This document shows positions 27,843 through 37,422 of a DNA stretch of 52,765 nt, piece by piece. Numbering within the stretch: position 1 is the stretch's first letter; the number at the start of each line of letters is the position of its first letter. The notes beneath the pieces are model-generated. The model was not told the DNA's origin and did not search any database. It saw only the letters and a list, made by a program, of their open reading frames with translations. Origin of the DNA: Gammaproteobacteria bacterium (GTDB lineage: Bacteria; Pseudomonadota; Gammaproteobacteria; Arenicellales; UBA868); assembly GCA_022451485.1 (NCBI GenBank), contig JAKUQS010000019.1:1-52765 (forward strand), given 5' to 3'. A program made the translations under genes and the position numbers.

Positions 27843-27857
27843 GCGTGATTTACACGC
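27843..27857. promoter_or_regulatory. Short palindrome between prlC and gor
   Basis: GCGTG and CACGC flank ATTTA to form a perfect 5-bp dyad in the 137-bp divergent region. The position would suit an operator acting on either gene. I do not recognise the site as belonging to a known regulator. Confidence 0.25.
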
Positions 27858-27943
27858 TGGGCACTGATTTCGTTTAATCTACCATGCAGTCATTCGGACT
27901 CCTCAACCACCTTGATACGGCACCCGGACACTCAGACAACCCT

Positions 27944-29293
27944 ATGAAAGAAGACGTTGATTTTGCAGTCATCGGTGGTGGCAGCGGCGGGATCGCCGCG
28001 GCTCGCCGTGCCGCCCAGTACGGCGCCCGCACCGTCCTGATCGAAGGAGGACGATTGGGTGGCACCTGTGTCAACGTCGGTTGTGTGCCAAAAAAAGTCA
28101 TGTGGAACGCATCATGCCTGGCCGAAATGCTAGACGACGCTCCAGGCTATGGTTTCTCCGTCGATCAAAGCCGCTTCGACTGGCCGTCGCTAAAAAGTGC
28201 CCGCGATGCCTACATTTTGCGACTGAACGGTATCTATCAGCGCAATCTTGACCAGGCAGGCGTCGAGACGATTGCTGGTTGGGGTCGCTTTGAAGGGCCA
28301 CATGACCTCCGTATTAAAGATCGTAAAATTCACGCCAAGCACGTTCTGATCGCCACCGGCGGCATACCGACTATTCCAACCATTCCGGGGGCCGAACTTG
28401 GCATCAGCAGTGACGGGTTCTTCGCCCTTGAGACAAAACCCGCACGGGTGGTTATCGTGGGCGCAGGTTATATCGCTACTGAATTTGCTGGCGTAATGAA
28501 CGCGCTCGGCAGCGAAGTCACGCTGATTCTGCGCAAGGACACCGTGCTGCGTGCCTTTGACCACACCCTGAGCGAGGTGGTGATGAGTGAAATGCACACT
28601 AGCGGTATCCGCATACTGCCCCAAACCGAGATCGACCAGATCATATCAGGCGATGATGCCCGACTGCGCATTGAGTGCACGGGCGAATCGCTGGACGCTA
28701 TCGATTGTCTCATTTGGGCCATCGGACGTGAATCGAACGTCACCGGTTTAGGACTCGCCGAAGCAGGCATCACGACAGACGACGACGGCTTTATTCCGAC
28801 TGACCCTTTTCAGAACACAACCACCGAGAACGTGTATGCCGTAGGCGATGTCACCGGTCGTCAGGCCTTGACCCCAGTCGCAATCGCTGCCGGTCGACGA
28901 TTGGCCGATCGTCTGTTTGACAACCAACCCAATGCACGCCTGGCGTACGACAACATTCCCAGTGTGATCTTTTCTCACCCACCGATTGGTACCGTGGGAC
29001 TAACAGAGCACGAAGCAATCAGCACGTTTGGTAAACCAAATATCAAGATTTATCAGAATCGGTTCACCGACATGTACCATGCGATGACATCGCGAAAACC
29101 ACCAACCATCGTCAAACTGGTAACCACTGGATCGGATGAGAAGATCATTGGCTGTCACGTCGTTGGTCGCGGTGCAGATGAAATTATCCAAGGCTTCGCC
29201 GTCGCGGTGAACATGGGTGCTACCAAAGCCGACTTCGACAACACGGTCGCCATTCACCCAACTGCGGGGGAAGAACTGGTGACGCTGCGCTAA
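27944..29293 (+). CDS. gor: Glutathione reductase
   Basis: Gor reduces glutathione disulfide with NADPH. With the ATG at 27944 the protein has 449 residues, like the E. coli enzyme. It shows the FAD site [14 protein letters not shown], the redox pair Cys42/Cys47 in [13 protein letters not shown], the NADPH site [14 protein letters not shown] with downstream Arg residues that favour NADPH, and the C-terminal catalytic HPTAGEE. The frame is open to an ATG at 27884, which would add 20 unusual residues. Neither start has a clear ribosome-binding site. Confidence 0.93.
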   Translation: MKEDVDFAVIGGGSGGIAAARRAAQYGARTVLIEGGRLGGTCVNVGCVPKKVMWNASCLAEMLDDAPGYGFSVDQSRFDWPSLKSARDAYILRLNGIYQRNLDQAGVETIAGWGRFEGPHDLRIKDRKIHAKHVLIATGGIPTIPTIPGAELGISSDGFFALETKPARVVIVGAGYIATEFAGVMNALGSEVTLILRKDTVLRAFDHTLSEVVMSEMHTSGIRILPQTEIDQIISGDDARLRIECTGESLDAIDCLIWAIGRESNVTGLGLAEAGITTDDDGFIPTDPFQNTTTENVYAVGDVTGRQALTPVAIAAGRRLADRLFDNQPNARLAYDNIPSVIFSHPPIGTVGLTEHEAISTFGKPNIKIYQNRFTDMYHAMTSRKPPTIVKLVTTGSDEKIIGCHVVGRGADEIIQGFAVAVNMGATKADFDNTVAIHPTAGEELVTLR

Positions 29294-29323
29294 AGCGCGC
29301 CCGAGTAGTCATGGCCAATATCA

Positions 29324-30280
29324 ATGCCTTCGCGCGATAAACCCACGTTAGGCATCAGCGCCTGTTTGTTGGGAGAGCCGGTCCGTTTCGACGCCGGTCA
29401 TAAACATGATCGTTGGATCACCGGCACACTGAGTCAGTACTTCGACCTCGTGTCCGTATGCCCAGAAGTAGCGATTGGGCTTGGCATCCCTCGACCTCCC
29501 ATCCAATTAAAAGGTGCGGCAAACAACATTCGCGTAGTCGGTAGCCGTGACCCAGACCTTGATGTTACCGATGATCTTCGCCGATACGGCACCAAAATGG
29601 CCATTCAGATGGATACGATCGGTGGCTATATATTCAAGAGCAAATCGCCCAGTTGCGGCCTTGAGAGAGTACGGCTTTTCCCCGAAGGCGACGGTGCACC
29701 CTCACGTGACGGCATGGGACAGTATGCTGCTGCGTTTACCATGGCCCAGCCCCTGCTGCCCGTCGAGGAAGAGGGCCGCCTTAATGATCCTGTATTGCGC
29801 GACAATTTCATCGAACGTGTCTTTTGTTTTTATCGCTGGCAAAAACTTGAAAACCGGGGCATCACAGCGGCACGCCTGATCGATTTTCATAGCTGTCACA
29901 AGTTGCTGGTGTTGTCGCACGGTGTCGTCCCGTACCGCGCGCTCGGTCGCCTAGTCGCCGACACCGGCAAGCACAACATTCGCAAGATGGCTGACGAATA
30001 CATCCAGCGCCTGATGCAGGCGCTCAAACGAAAAGCAACGCGGCGCAGTCATGCTAACGTGCTCCAACACCTGCAGGGCTATCTTAAACGTGCGCTTGAC
30101 CGGTCCGATCGGCAGGAACTGGTTGAAGTCATCGATCATTACCGCCTTGGACGTGTCCCACTGGTGGTACCAATGACATTACTACGACACCACTTTCGCC
30201 GCCATCCTGACCCGTACATCACTCGCCAAATCTATCTCAACCCTCACCCACCCGAGTTAATGTTACGGAACCTGATCTAA
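29324..30280 (+). CDS. DUF523 and DUF1722 domain protein (YbgA-like)
   Basis: The 318-residue protein joins a DUF523 domain (about residues 1-150, with GISACLLGEPVRFDAGHK, VCPEVAIGLGIPRPP and SKSPSCG) to a DUF1722 domain (YbgA type, about 190-305, with SHGVVPYRALGRLV). Several conserved Cys residues in the first domain may bind metal or a thiol. The function is not firmly known to me; homologues are often near photolyase or stress genes. It follows gor by 30 bp and could share its transcript. Confidence 0.85.
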   Translation: MPSRDKPTLGISACLLGEPVRFDAGHKHDRWITGTLSQYFDLVSVCPEVAIGLGIPRPPIQLKGAANNIRVVGSRDPDLDVTDDLRRYGTKMAIQMDTIGGYIFKSKSPSCGLERVRLFPEGDGAPSRDGMGQYAAAFTMAQPLLPVEEEGRLNDPVLRDNFIERVFCFYRWQKLENRGITAARLIDFHSCHKLLVLSHGVVPYRALGRLVADTGKHNIRKMADEYIQRLMQALKRKATRRSHANVLQHLQGYLKRALDRSDRQELVEVIDHYRLGRVPLVVPMTLLRHHFRRHPDPYITRQIYLNPHPPELMLRNLI

Positions 30281-30366
30281 CAGCCGCTGACCACAAACGA
30301 GGCGAAAACATTGCGCGCCGTTACAATCGTGGCACACGATCCACAACACAGCTGGGGTAAACACTG

Positions 30367-31155
30367 ATGGCATGGTGGGGCACACTGATCGGGAGTACGC
30401 TTGGATTCATGCTTGGCGGGCCGCTGGGCTTGTTACTCGGCAGTGTGGTGGGACGTCAATTTGATACCGGACGTCAACGCACTGGCGATGGCCCCTTTCT
30501 GGGAGATGGCCGTGAAGTCACTCAAGCGGCTTTCTTCACCGCTACGTTCTCAGTCATGGGTTACTTGGCGAAGGCTGATGGCCATGTCTCGACTGCAGAA
30601 ATCCGTGTTGCCGAACGACTTATGGACGACATGCGGCTGGATGCGCGGCAACGAGAAACCGCTATCGAGCTCTTTAATCGAGGGAAAAGCGGTGACTTTC
30701 CATTAGAAGCGATCCTCGATCAATTCCGTCGCGAGTGCCAACGACGCACCACCCTGCTACGGATGTTTCTTGAAATTCAGGTCCAGGCCGCACTGGCTGA
30801 CGGACGCATCGATCCAGCGGAAAACACCGTATTGATAAAGGTTGCCCAAGCACTCGGCTTCGATCCCGGAGACGTACAGCGTCTGATTGACTTCATTTCC
30901 GGTGGTGCTAATGACGCAGGCCGGGAAACACAGTCCATCGAGTCCGCGTACCAGGTGCTAGGCGTCGACCCAACCGCCAGCGACGGAGAGATAAAGAAAG
31001 TCTATCGCCGATTAATGAATCAACACCACCCCGATAAAATGGTCGCACGCGGCCTGCCTGAAGAAATGATAAAGCTGGCCACAGAAAAAACTCAGGGTAT
31101 CCAGAAAGCCTGGGAGGTGGTTCGCGAGTACCGCGCCAAGCAGGTCACTCGTTAG
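30367..31155 (+). CDS. djlA: Membrane-anchored DnaJ-like co-chaperone DjlA
   Basis: DjlA stimulates DnaK at the inner membrane. The 262-residue protein begins with one Gly-rich membrane segment (about residues 5-29) like E. coli DjlA. A TerB-like helical domain (about 50-170, with FLEIQVQAALADGRIDPAE) comes next, then a C-terminal J domain with HPD near residue 221. GGGGT precedes the ATG. It ends in an 11-bp convergent overlap with the hydroxylase gene. Confidence 0.93.
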   Translation: MAWWGTLIGSTLGFMLGGPLGLLLGSVVGRQFDTGRQRTGDGPFLGDGREVTQAAFFTATFSVMGYLAKADGHVSTAEIRVAERLMDDMRLDARQRETAIELFNRGKSGDFPLEAILDQFRRECQRRTTLLRMFLEIQVQAALADGRIDPAENTVLIKVAQALGFDPGDVQRLIDFISGGANDAGRETQSIESAYQVLGVDPTASDGEIKKVYRRLMNQHHPDKMVARGLPEEMIKLATEKTQGIQKAWEVVREYRAKQVTR

Positions 31156-31957
31156 TTTTTCGAAACGGCATTGCCAGCATTGAGGGCAAATGGCAACACT
31201 CACTGATCTGGCGCATGCCCGGTAGCCCTAGGACCATCTGCTCGTGTGTCTCTCGTGGTGCAGCACGATAAGTAACAAACAAATAATCCCACCACGCCAG
31301 ATTAAAACCGAAATTGGCATCACGCTCGTCTACCAGCACGGAATGATGTGTTCGATGCATGTCCGGGGTCACGACAATCCAACGTAGCCATCGATCAACG
31401 GTCTTTGTCATGCGAAGGTTAGCGTGGTTGAACAGTGCCATCCCGTTTAGCACCACCTCAAACAAAACCACCGATAAAACCGGTGCACCCAGCAATATAA
31501 CGGCACTACACTTAATCACCATGGAGATGATCATCTCAAACGGATGAAACCGCAGCCCGCTGGTTACATCTAAATCTAAGTCAGCGTGGTGCATGCGATG
31601 TACTCGCCACAGTAAGGGTATGGCGTGCATCACGCGGTGCTGCAGGTACACGACAAAATCAAGTAGCACGATCGCGACACCGATCGCGAGGCCCCCCGAC
31701 CACCCTAGGAAGAAGAAAAGGCCCCAACCTTGCTCAGCGGCAACCGCCGCTGCACCAACAGCGGCCATAGGAAAAATTAGGCGTAGAAGTACCGTGTTCA
31801 GCAAGCCCAGTCCGAGATTATTCTGCCAGCGCACGCGTTGAGAAACACCCCGCACCCTGCGCGGCCATTGCCATTCGGCACACGCGATAAGGCAAAAGAC
31901 CCCTCCAAATACCCCTATTCGGATGAGGGCTTCGTTGGTAAAGATAAATTCAGACAA
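31145..31957 (-). CDS. Fatty acid hydroxylase/sterol desaturase family membrane protein
   Basis: The 270-residue protein has four or more membrane segments and the di-iron histidine boxes of the superfamily: HRVMH, HRMHH and HRTHH. Members oxidise lipid chains, carotenoids or sterol-like substrates using O2. The substrate cannot be told from sequence alone. It converges with djlA, overlapping by 11 bp, and is divergent from the SAF-domain oxidoreductase gene. Confidence 0.87.
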   Translation of the reverse strand: MSEFIFTNEALIRIGVFGGVFCLIACAEWQWPRRVRGVSQRVRWQNNLGLGLLNTVLLRLIFPMAAVGAAAVAAEQGWGLFFFLGWSGGLAIGVAIVLLDFVVYLQHRVMHAIPLLWRVHRMHHADLDLDVTSGLRFHPFEMIISMVIKCSAVILLGAPVLSVVLFEVVLNGMALFNHANLRMTKTVDRWLRWIVVTPDMHRTHHSVLVDERDANFGFNLAWWDYLFVTYRAAPRETHEQMVLGLPGMRQISECCHLPSMLAMPFRKTNE

Positions 31958-32035
31958 CGACAGGGCTCAGTAGGTCTTGTTGAAGATTAAGTATAGTCAG
32001 TTGCCATCACCCTGACGTGAGCTGCCAATAATGCT

Positions 32036-32064
32036 TCGATGTTCGGCGAGTGGCACGCTATACT
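32036..32064 (+). promoter_or_regulatory. Predicted promoter of the 32-43 kb gene run
   Basis: TATACT (32059-32064) matches five of six -10 bases and is preceded after 17 bases by TCGATG (32036-32041), a weak -35. Initiation would fall near 32071, 24 bp before the ATG of the oxidoreductase gene. The opposite strand of this 137-bp divergent region also contains a TATACT for the leftward gene. Confidence 0.4.
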
Positions 32065-32094
32065 TTTTCTTTGAATCAATGACTTTCCCCCATC

Positions 32095-33444
32095 ATGAAC
32101 TTTCATAAACTGCTCACGCAACGTGCCGCTGACGACAATCCGGTTCGAGTCGGCCTTATCGGTTGCGGGAAATTCGGTACTATGTTTCTAACTCAAGCGC
32201 TGCAGACCACGGGTCTGCATGTGGTCGGGATTGCCGACCTCAACATTAAGCGCGCACAACATAATCTCTCTGCCGCTGGCTGGGACCGCTCCCGCTTCGA
32301 CGCGAAGTCTCTCGATACGGCATTCCAGTCAGGCACGACGTACGTCGGCGACGACGCTGCGGCACTCATTGCCTATGAGCGCTTGGACGTCATTATCGAG
32401 GCCACCGGCATTCCCCGTGCCGGGATCGAACACTGCCGTCGTGCCATCCATGCCGGCCATCACGTGGTCATGGTGAGCGTCGAAGCCGACGTTGTTGCCG
32501 GACCCCTGCTGGCCCGTGAAGCCGCCGCAGCTGGCGTCGTCTATAGCCTGGCCTGGGGTGACCAGCCAGCCCTTGTGTGTGAACACGTTGACTGGGCCAG
32601 AGCGTGTGGATTTGAAGTGGTGTGCGCAGGCAAGGGAACCCGCTATCACCCTGATTACCATCAGTTGACACCCGATACCGTATGGGATGTCCTACGCCAA
32701 TATCTTGACATACAGGATCCGCAAAGTATCAATCTCAAGATGTTTAACTCTTTTCTTGATGGCAGCAAATCCGGAATTGAGATGACCGCTGTGTGCAATG
32801 CGACTGGCCTGACGCCGCAACCCAATGGACTGGGCTTTCCGCCCAGTTCACGCTTTGATCTTGCTAACACGTGTAAACCCACCACGGACGGCGGTCAGCT
32901 CGAGCGACGCGGCACCACTGAAGTTGTCTCGTCACTCCACCGTGATGGCTCAGACGTGCCACACCATCTTGCCATGGGCACTTACGTTGTTATTGCCAGC
33001 GAAACCGATTACGCCCGGCGCTGCATGGGGGAATATCACATGCTGCCCGACTCATCGGGTTGTTATGGCACGCTTTACCGTCCCACCCACATGATTGGTA
33101 TGGAACTGGGCATCTCGGTTGCCTCTGTAGCATTGCGCGGTGAAGCCACTGGCGCACCGATCGGCTTTCACGCTGACGTCGTTGCCACCGCTAAGCGACC
33201 GTTGAAGTCCGGCGAAATACTAGATGGCGAAGGCGGTGCCTGCGTATGGGGCAGACAATTACCAGCGACATCATCCCTTGCTCTTGGGGCGCTGCCGCTT
33301 GGCCTTGCAGGTGAAGTTCGCCTAGTCCGCGATGTCGAGACCGACAGTGTGCTGACTTGGGATGATGTCATGCTGGATGAGAACGATGCTGCCGTCCAGG
33401 CTCGACGCGAGATGGAACACGCGTTCGCTAGGCAAGCACACTAA
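32095..33444 (+). CDS. NAD(P)-binding oxidoreductase with SAF domain (DRL-like)
   Basis: The 449-residue protein has an N-terminal Rossmann domain with GCGKFG (about 23-28) that resembles homoserine dehydrogenases. A central DRL-like catalytic region contains PDSSGCYGTLYRPTHM. A C-terminal SAF domain (about 355-440) has PLKSGEILDGEGG. Members are often labelled homoserine dehydrogenase or SAF-domain protein; they probably act on hydroxy or sugar acids, but the reaction is not known to me. It opens a compact rightward run with the dehalogenase-like gene 33 bp downstream. Confidence 0.82.
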   Translation: MNFHKLLTQRAADDNPVRVGLIGCGKFGTMFLTQALQTTGLHVVGIADLNIKRAQHNLSAAGWDRSRFDAKSLDTAFQSGTTYVGDDAAALIAYERLDVIIEATGIPRAGIEHCRRAIHAGHHVVMVSVEADVVAGPLLAREAAAAGVVYSLAWGDQPALVCEHVDWARACGFEVVCAGKGTRYHPDYHQLTPDTVWDVLRQYLDIQDPQSINLKMFNSFLDGSKSGIEMTAVCNATGLTPQPNGLGFPPSSRFDLANTCKPTTDGGQLERRGTTEVVSSLHRDGSDVPHHLAMGTYVVIASETDYARRCMGEYHMLPDSSGCYGTLYRPTHMIGMELGISVASVALRGEATGAPIGFHADVVATAKRPLKSGEILDGEGGACVWGRQLPATSSLALGALPLGLAGEVRLVRDVETDSVLTWDDVMLDENDAAVQARREMEHAFARQAH

Positions 33445-33477
33445 CAAGCCGTATGCACGAAACCCGGAAGTAGGCAC

Positions 33478-34404
33478 TTGCCCATCACAACGGCTTCTCT
33501 GAACAGTACACAAGCGCAGCTATTTGGAAGCACATTCGAGGCTGTCCGAGTCGAATGCGGTGCCGGACCGCTTTACGTTGTTCAAGGTGGCGCGGGGCCA
33601 CCTTTGTTGTTATTGCATGGGTATCCACAGACTGGCGTCATGTGGCACCGCGTCGCGAGCGCGCTGGCAAGCCGCTACCGCCTGATCATCCCGGATCTGC
33701 GAGGTTACGGTGACAGCCCCAAACCGGATAGCCAACCAAACCATGCAAGTTACGCCAAGCGTGTGATGGCACTTGACGTTGCTCAGATGATGCGCATCTT
33801 GGGACATGAGCGTTTTTACGTTGCCGGACATGATCGCGGCGGGCGAGTCACGCACCGCCTTGCCCTCGACCACCCGGACCGGCTGGTTGCCGCCTGTGTG
33901 ATGGATATCGTACCGACACTCCACGCATTCGAGACGACCGATAAAGCCCTGGCAAGCGCGTACTATCATTGGTTCTTTCTTATCCAACCGGGGGGATTGC
34001 CCGAACAGTTGATCGGGCAGAATCCTAAGTTCTACCTCGACCACAAATTTGCAGGTGGCTGTGCGCCCGGGTCATCCCTGGCACCTGCGGCGCTGGCGGA
34101 GTATCTGCGTTGTTTCCGCAACCCCGACACCATCCGCGGGTCGTGCGAGGACTACCGTGCCGCCGCTTCAATCGACCTAGAGCATGATCGCGCTGACCGA
34201 ACACGCAAGATAGAAACTCCGTTACTTGTCCTATGGGGCGAACAAGCTTTCGTACATCGTCACTACGATGTACTCGACGTGTGGGCAGATTACGCAACCA
34301 CTCTACAAGGCCACGCCGTGTCCTCGGGACATTACCTGCCCGAAGAAGCCCCTGAAGCTGTGATTGATGCGTTGACCCGCTTTTTTTCAGGCTTTTCGTT
34401 GTGA
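33478..34404 (+). CDS. Haloacetate dehalogenase-like alpha/beta hydrolase
   Basis: The 308-residue protein carries the residue set of fluoroacetate dehalogenases. The nucleophile Asp119 is in GHDRGGR, with Arg120 and Arg123 placed to bind the carboxylate. It also has the His164-Trp165 pair in YYHWFF, acidic Asp143 in MDIVPT, a Tyr in CEDYRA, and the catalytic His in [12 protein letters not shown] Ser-type hydrolase would have GHS at the nucleophile. The family splits C-halogen bonds of haloacetates, though relatives act on other small acids or epoxides. The start is TTG, with GGAAG about eight bases upstream. Its stop overlaps the next gene in a GTGA. Confidence 0.82.
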   Translation: MPITTASLNSTQAQLFGSTFEAVRVECGAGPLYVVQGGAGPPLLLLHGYPQTGVMWHRVASALASRYRLIIPDLRGYGDSPKPDSQPNHASYAKRVMALDVAQMMRILGHERFYVAGHDRGGRVTHRLALDHPDRLVAACVMDIVPTLHAFETTDKALASAYYHWFFLIQPGGLPEQLIGQNPKFYLDHKFAGGCAPGSSLAPAALAEYLRCFRNPDTIRGSCEDYRAAASIDLEHDRADRTRKIETPLLVLWGEQAFVHRHYDVLDVWADYATTLQGHAVSSGHYLPEEAPEAVIDALTRFFSGFSL

Positions 34405-34658
34405 GCAAAAAAGCCTACTTGCTGCCTGCTAGAAAGCTGGTGATCGGAGCGACACTCAGTCTACTTGGCACTGTATCGACCGCGCATGGAGACAACTACA
34501 AAAGCGTCGCTGTGCTCCCAGAAGAGTCCGCTACCCTGATCTGTGATGACGAAGATGGCGACGGCGTGCTCGACCTGCTCGACAACTGCTGGGGCGTTTA
34601 CAACCCGGATCAGTCCGACCAGGATGGAGATGGTACTGGCGATGCCTGTATTCAATAA
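34401..34658 (+). CDS. Tiny secreted protein with one thrombospondin type 3 repeat
   Basis: The 85-residue protein has a likely cleaved signal peptide (residues 1 to about 30, ending STAHG). About 18 residues of linker precede one calcium-binding thrombospondin type 3 unit: [29 protein letters not shown]. Two Cys in the repeat could form a disulfide. TSP3 units normally occur in large secreted proteins, so a single-repeat mini-protein is odd. It starts with GTG inside the dehalogenase stop (GTGA), which implies coupling. The function is unknown. Confidence 0.75.
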   Translation: MSKKAYLLPARKLVIGATLSLLGTVSTAHGDNYKSVAVLPEESATLICDDEDGDGVLDLLDNCWGVYNPDQSDQDGDGTGDACIQ

Positions 34659-34699
34659 CAAAACCCCCAATTGATGAAGCCTGCTGGAGGAAACATTCC

Positions 34700-35806
34700 A
34701 TGACAACACATAAGGTGGCGCTGCTTGCCGGCGACGGAATCGGCCCAGAAATAATGGACGAGGCGATCAAGGTGCTGCGTCTCGTCGAAGAACGCAACGC
34801 AATCCAGTTCGAACTGACACCCGCATTGTTCGGTGCAGCAGCCTATTTCGCGACCGGAAAATCCTTCCCCGAAGAAACCATCGCTGCCTGCGATGCCGCC
34901 GATGCCATCCTTAAAGGAACGATCGGCCTTAGTCACGAAGCATCAAAGCAAATTCCACCAGATGAGGGGCCCGAACGCGGCGCCCTGTTACCGATGCGCA
35001 AACGTTATGACACCTATGCCAACTTCCGCCCGGTTTACCTGCCCCACAGCCTGGCACACTTCTCACCGCTGCGTCCTGAAATCATTGGCCAAGGCATTGA
35101 TCTCATCATCATTCGAGAACTTGTGGGCGGTCTTTACTTTGGCACCAAAACCGAGGGCGTAGACGATGCCGGGCGGCGTTACGTGCATGAAATGCTGGAG
35201 TACAACGAAGAACAAATTCAGCGTGTCCTAAAAGTTGCTTTTGACCTAGCGCGCAAACGCAAAAAGGTACTGCATAACATCCACAAGGACAACGTGCTGA
35301 AATCCAGCTTGCTGTGGAACACTGTCCTCGACGAGGTAGGGGTCGACTACCCAGAGGTCAACGTCAAACACGTTCTAGTGGACGCTGCGGCGACCAACCT
35401 CTGCCTCGATCCAAGTCAATTCGACGTGATGGTGATGGAAAATATGTTTGGCGATATTCTCAGCGATCAATGCGGCGGCATCTTGGGCTCGCTGGGTCTA
35501 ATGCCGTCTGCCTGTGTTGGCCCAACAAAATCCTACTACGAGCCGTCGCACGGCTCAGCACCAGACATCGCTGGACAGGGCATCGCCAACCCCTACTCGA
35601 TGATCGGCTCGGTCGCCATGATGCTCGAAATGAGTTTTGGTATGGATCGTGAAGCCCGAAACCTATGGCAGGCTATGCAAAGCGTCTTTGCGGAGGGCTT
35701 CTCAACACCTGACCTTGCCCGCCGCGGTGATGCCGAGCGCATCATCACCACCGCTGACTTTGGCGACAAAGTCGTCAGCAAACTTGCAACACTCCCCACG
35801 CCTTGA
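34700..35806 (+). CDS. Isocitrate/isopropylmalate dehydrogenase family protein (LeuB-like)
   Basis: The 368-residue enzyme matches 3-isopropylmalate dehydrogenases: AGDGIGPEI at the N-terminus, YANFRPV, RELVGGLYFG, a catalytic Lys in HKDNVLK, metal-binding Asp residues in MENMFGDILSD, and the NAD-binding HGSAPDIAGQGIANP. The family oxidises and decarboxylates 2-hydroxy acids. No leuA, leuC or leuD is nearby, so a role on another beta-decarboxylating substrate is possible. A strong GGAGG lies eight bases before the ATG, suggesting high translation compared with its neighbours. Confidence 0.85.
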   Translation: MTTHKVALLAGDGIGPEIMDEAIKVLRLVEERNAIQFELTPALFGAAAYFATGKSFPEETIAACDAADAILKGTIGLSHEASKQIPPDEGPERGALLPMRKRYDTYANFRPVYLPHSLAHFSPLRPEIIGQGIDLIIIRELVGGLYFGTKTEGVDDAGRRYVHEMLEYNEEQIQRVLKVAFDLARKRKKVLHNIHKDNVLKSSLLWNTVLDEVGVDYPEVNVKHVLVDAAATNLCLDPSQFDVMVMENMFGDILSDQCGGILGSLGLMPSACVGPTKSYYEPSHGSAPDIAGQGIANPYSMIGSVAMMLEMSFGMDREARNLWQAMQSVFAEGFSTPDLARRGDAERIITTADFGDKVVSKLATLPTP

Positions 35807-35869
35807 CCCAATGAAGGCTCGGTCCACTCGATCTGTTTGCCGAGTCGTTGCGTCAGTGACATCCGACTC

Positions 35870-37411
35870 ATGAACCTTGCTCAATTACTGCAAAGGAGCG
35901 CCCACGCTTTCCCCAACCAGCCAGCGGTTGTTGAAAACACGCGTGTGTGTGTCACCTTTAATGAGTTACACCAACGCAGCGCACGCATCGCCGGTTACCT
36001 GCGGACAACGCTGGGTCTGAACACTGGAGATCGAGTGGGCTTGGTAATGCACAATGGCCCAAGCTATACAGAACTCCTGTTTGGCTGCTGGCACGCTGGC
36101 CTAACAGCGCTGCCCATCAACGCCAAACTGCATTCGCGGGAGTTTTCATACATCCTCGAACACAGCGGCTGTAGAGCCTGCTTTGTCAGCAAGACACTGG
36201 AAAGTGCGGTCGCTACAGCCGCCGCTACCTGCGAAAACATGGTCGAGATCATTACTTGCCCTAGCCAAGTCTACGATCGCATCCTCAAGACCAGCCCCGA
36301 CACGCTTGCTAACACGGAACCGAATTCAAACGCCTGGCTGTTCTACACCAGCGGCACCACCGGTCGGCCCAAAGGTGCCTTGCTGAGCCACCAGAACCTC
36401 ATGACGATGGCATTTTGTTACTTTGCAGATGTTGATCGCATTGATCCCGGTGATGCACTGGTGCATGCCGCCCCCATGTCGCACGGCAGCGGCATCTATC
36501 TGATCCCGCATGTGATGGCCGGTGCTATGCAGGTAATCCCGGAGAGTCACGGGTTCAACGCCGACGAAGCACTTGGGCTACTCGCACGCTATCCCGGTTC
36601 AACTATGTTTGCCGCACCAACGATGGTGCGCCGCCTAACTGACGCCAGTGCCGCCGACGAGCTTGACACTCGCTGTCTTAAAACCATCGTCTATGGTGGC
36701 GGTCCAATGTACCTTGCGGATCTGGATGATGCGCACCAAGTGCTTGGCTATAAACTGGTTCAGATTTACGGTCAGGGAGAGAGCCCTATGACTATCACCG
36801 CTTTGAGCAAGTGGCACCATCGCAATACCGACCACCCCGCGTATCGACAGCGCTTGGCCTCGGTAGGAATCGCACAAAGTGCAATGACCGTGCGTGTTGC
36901 TACGGCAGATGGCGATGACCTACCCGCCGGCGAGGTGGGTGAAGTACTGACCTGTGGCGACGCCGTGATGCAGGGTTATTGGTGTGATCCCGATACCACG
37001 CAACATACGTTAGCCGGCGGCTGGCTGCATACCGGTGATCTGGGCTCCCTCGACAACGATGGGTTCCTCACCCTGAGCGACCGCGCGAAAGACATGATTA
37101 TCAGCGGCGGCAGCAACATCTATCCACGCGAGGTGGAAGAAGTACTGCTAAACCATCCAGGCATCGCCGAAGTCTCAGTCGTCGGCGCACACGATCCTGA
37201 GTGGGGCGAACGCGTAACGGCATTCGTTGTCGGCACAGACCCTCCACCATCTATAGAAGAGCTGGATACGCTATGTCTGAATCACATCGCGCGCTTCAAA
37301 CGACCCCGCGAATATCGGTTTGTAGATGCCCTACCCAAAAATAATTATGGCAAAGTGCTAAAAACCGCTCTGCGCGAACAACTTACGCAGACCACTACCA
37401 CCGATGTGTGA
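35870..37411 (+). CDS. Acyl-CoA synthetase (AMP-binding) family protein
   Basis: The protein has about 513 residues. It shows the ATP loop YTSGTTGRPKG, the YGQGES segment, TGDLG with the hinge sequence SDRAKDMIISGG, and the C-terminal catalytic Lys in NNYGKVLKT. These enzymes activate carboxylic acids as acyl-AMP and then acyl-CoA. The chain length preferred cannot be told. The frame opens at a TTG (35837), but ATG at 35870 gives the typical N-terminus. It lies 63 bp after the LeuB-like gene and 11 bp before the ABC exporter. Confidence 0.88.
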   Translation: MNLAQLLQRSAHAFPNQPAVVENTRVCVTFNELHQRSARIAGYLRTTLGLNTGDRVGLVMHNGPSYTELLFGCWHAGLTALPINAKLHSREFSYILEHSGCRACFVSKTLESAVATAAATCENMVEIITCPSQVYDRILKTSPDTLANTEPNSNAWLFYTSGTTGRPKGALLSHQNLMTMAFCYFADVDRIDPGDALVHAAPMSHGSGIYLIPHVMAGAMQVIPESHGFNADEALGLLARYPGSTMFAAPTMVRRLTDASAADELDTRCLKTIVYGGGPMYLADLDDAHQVLGYKLVQIYGQGESPMTITALSKWHHRNTDHPAYRQRLASVGIAQSAMTVRVATADGDDLPAGEVGEVLTCGDAVMQGYWCDPDTTQHTLAGGWLHTGDLGSLDNDGFLTLSDRAKDMIISGGSNIYPREVEEVLLNHPGIAEVSVVGAHDPEWGERVTAFVVGTDPPPSIEELDTLCLNHIARFKRPREYRFVDALPKNNYGKVLKTALREQLTQTTTTDV

Positions 37412-37422
37412 AGGTATAACCC

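Noticed and set aside
34401..34658. Possibility that the TSP3 protein is a lipoprotein
   Set aside because: No Cys lies at a lipobox position near the end of the signal peptide.
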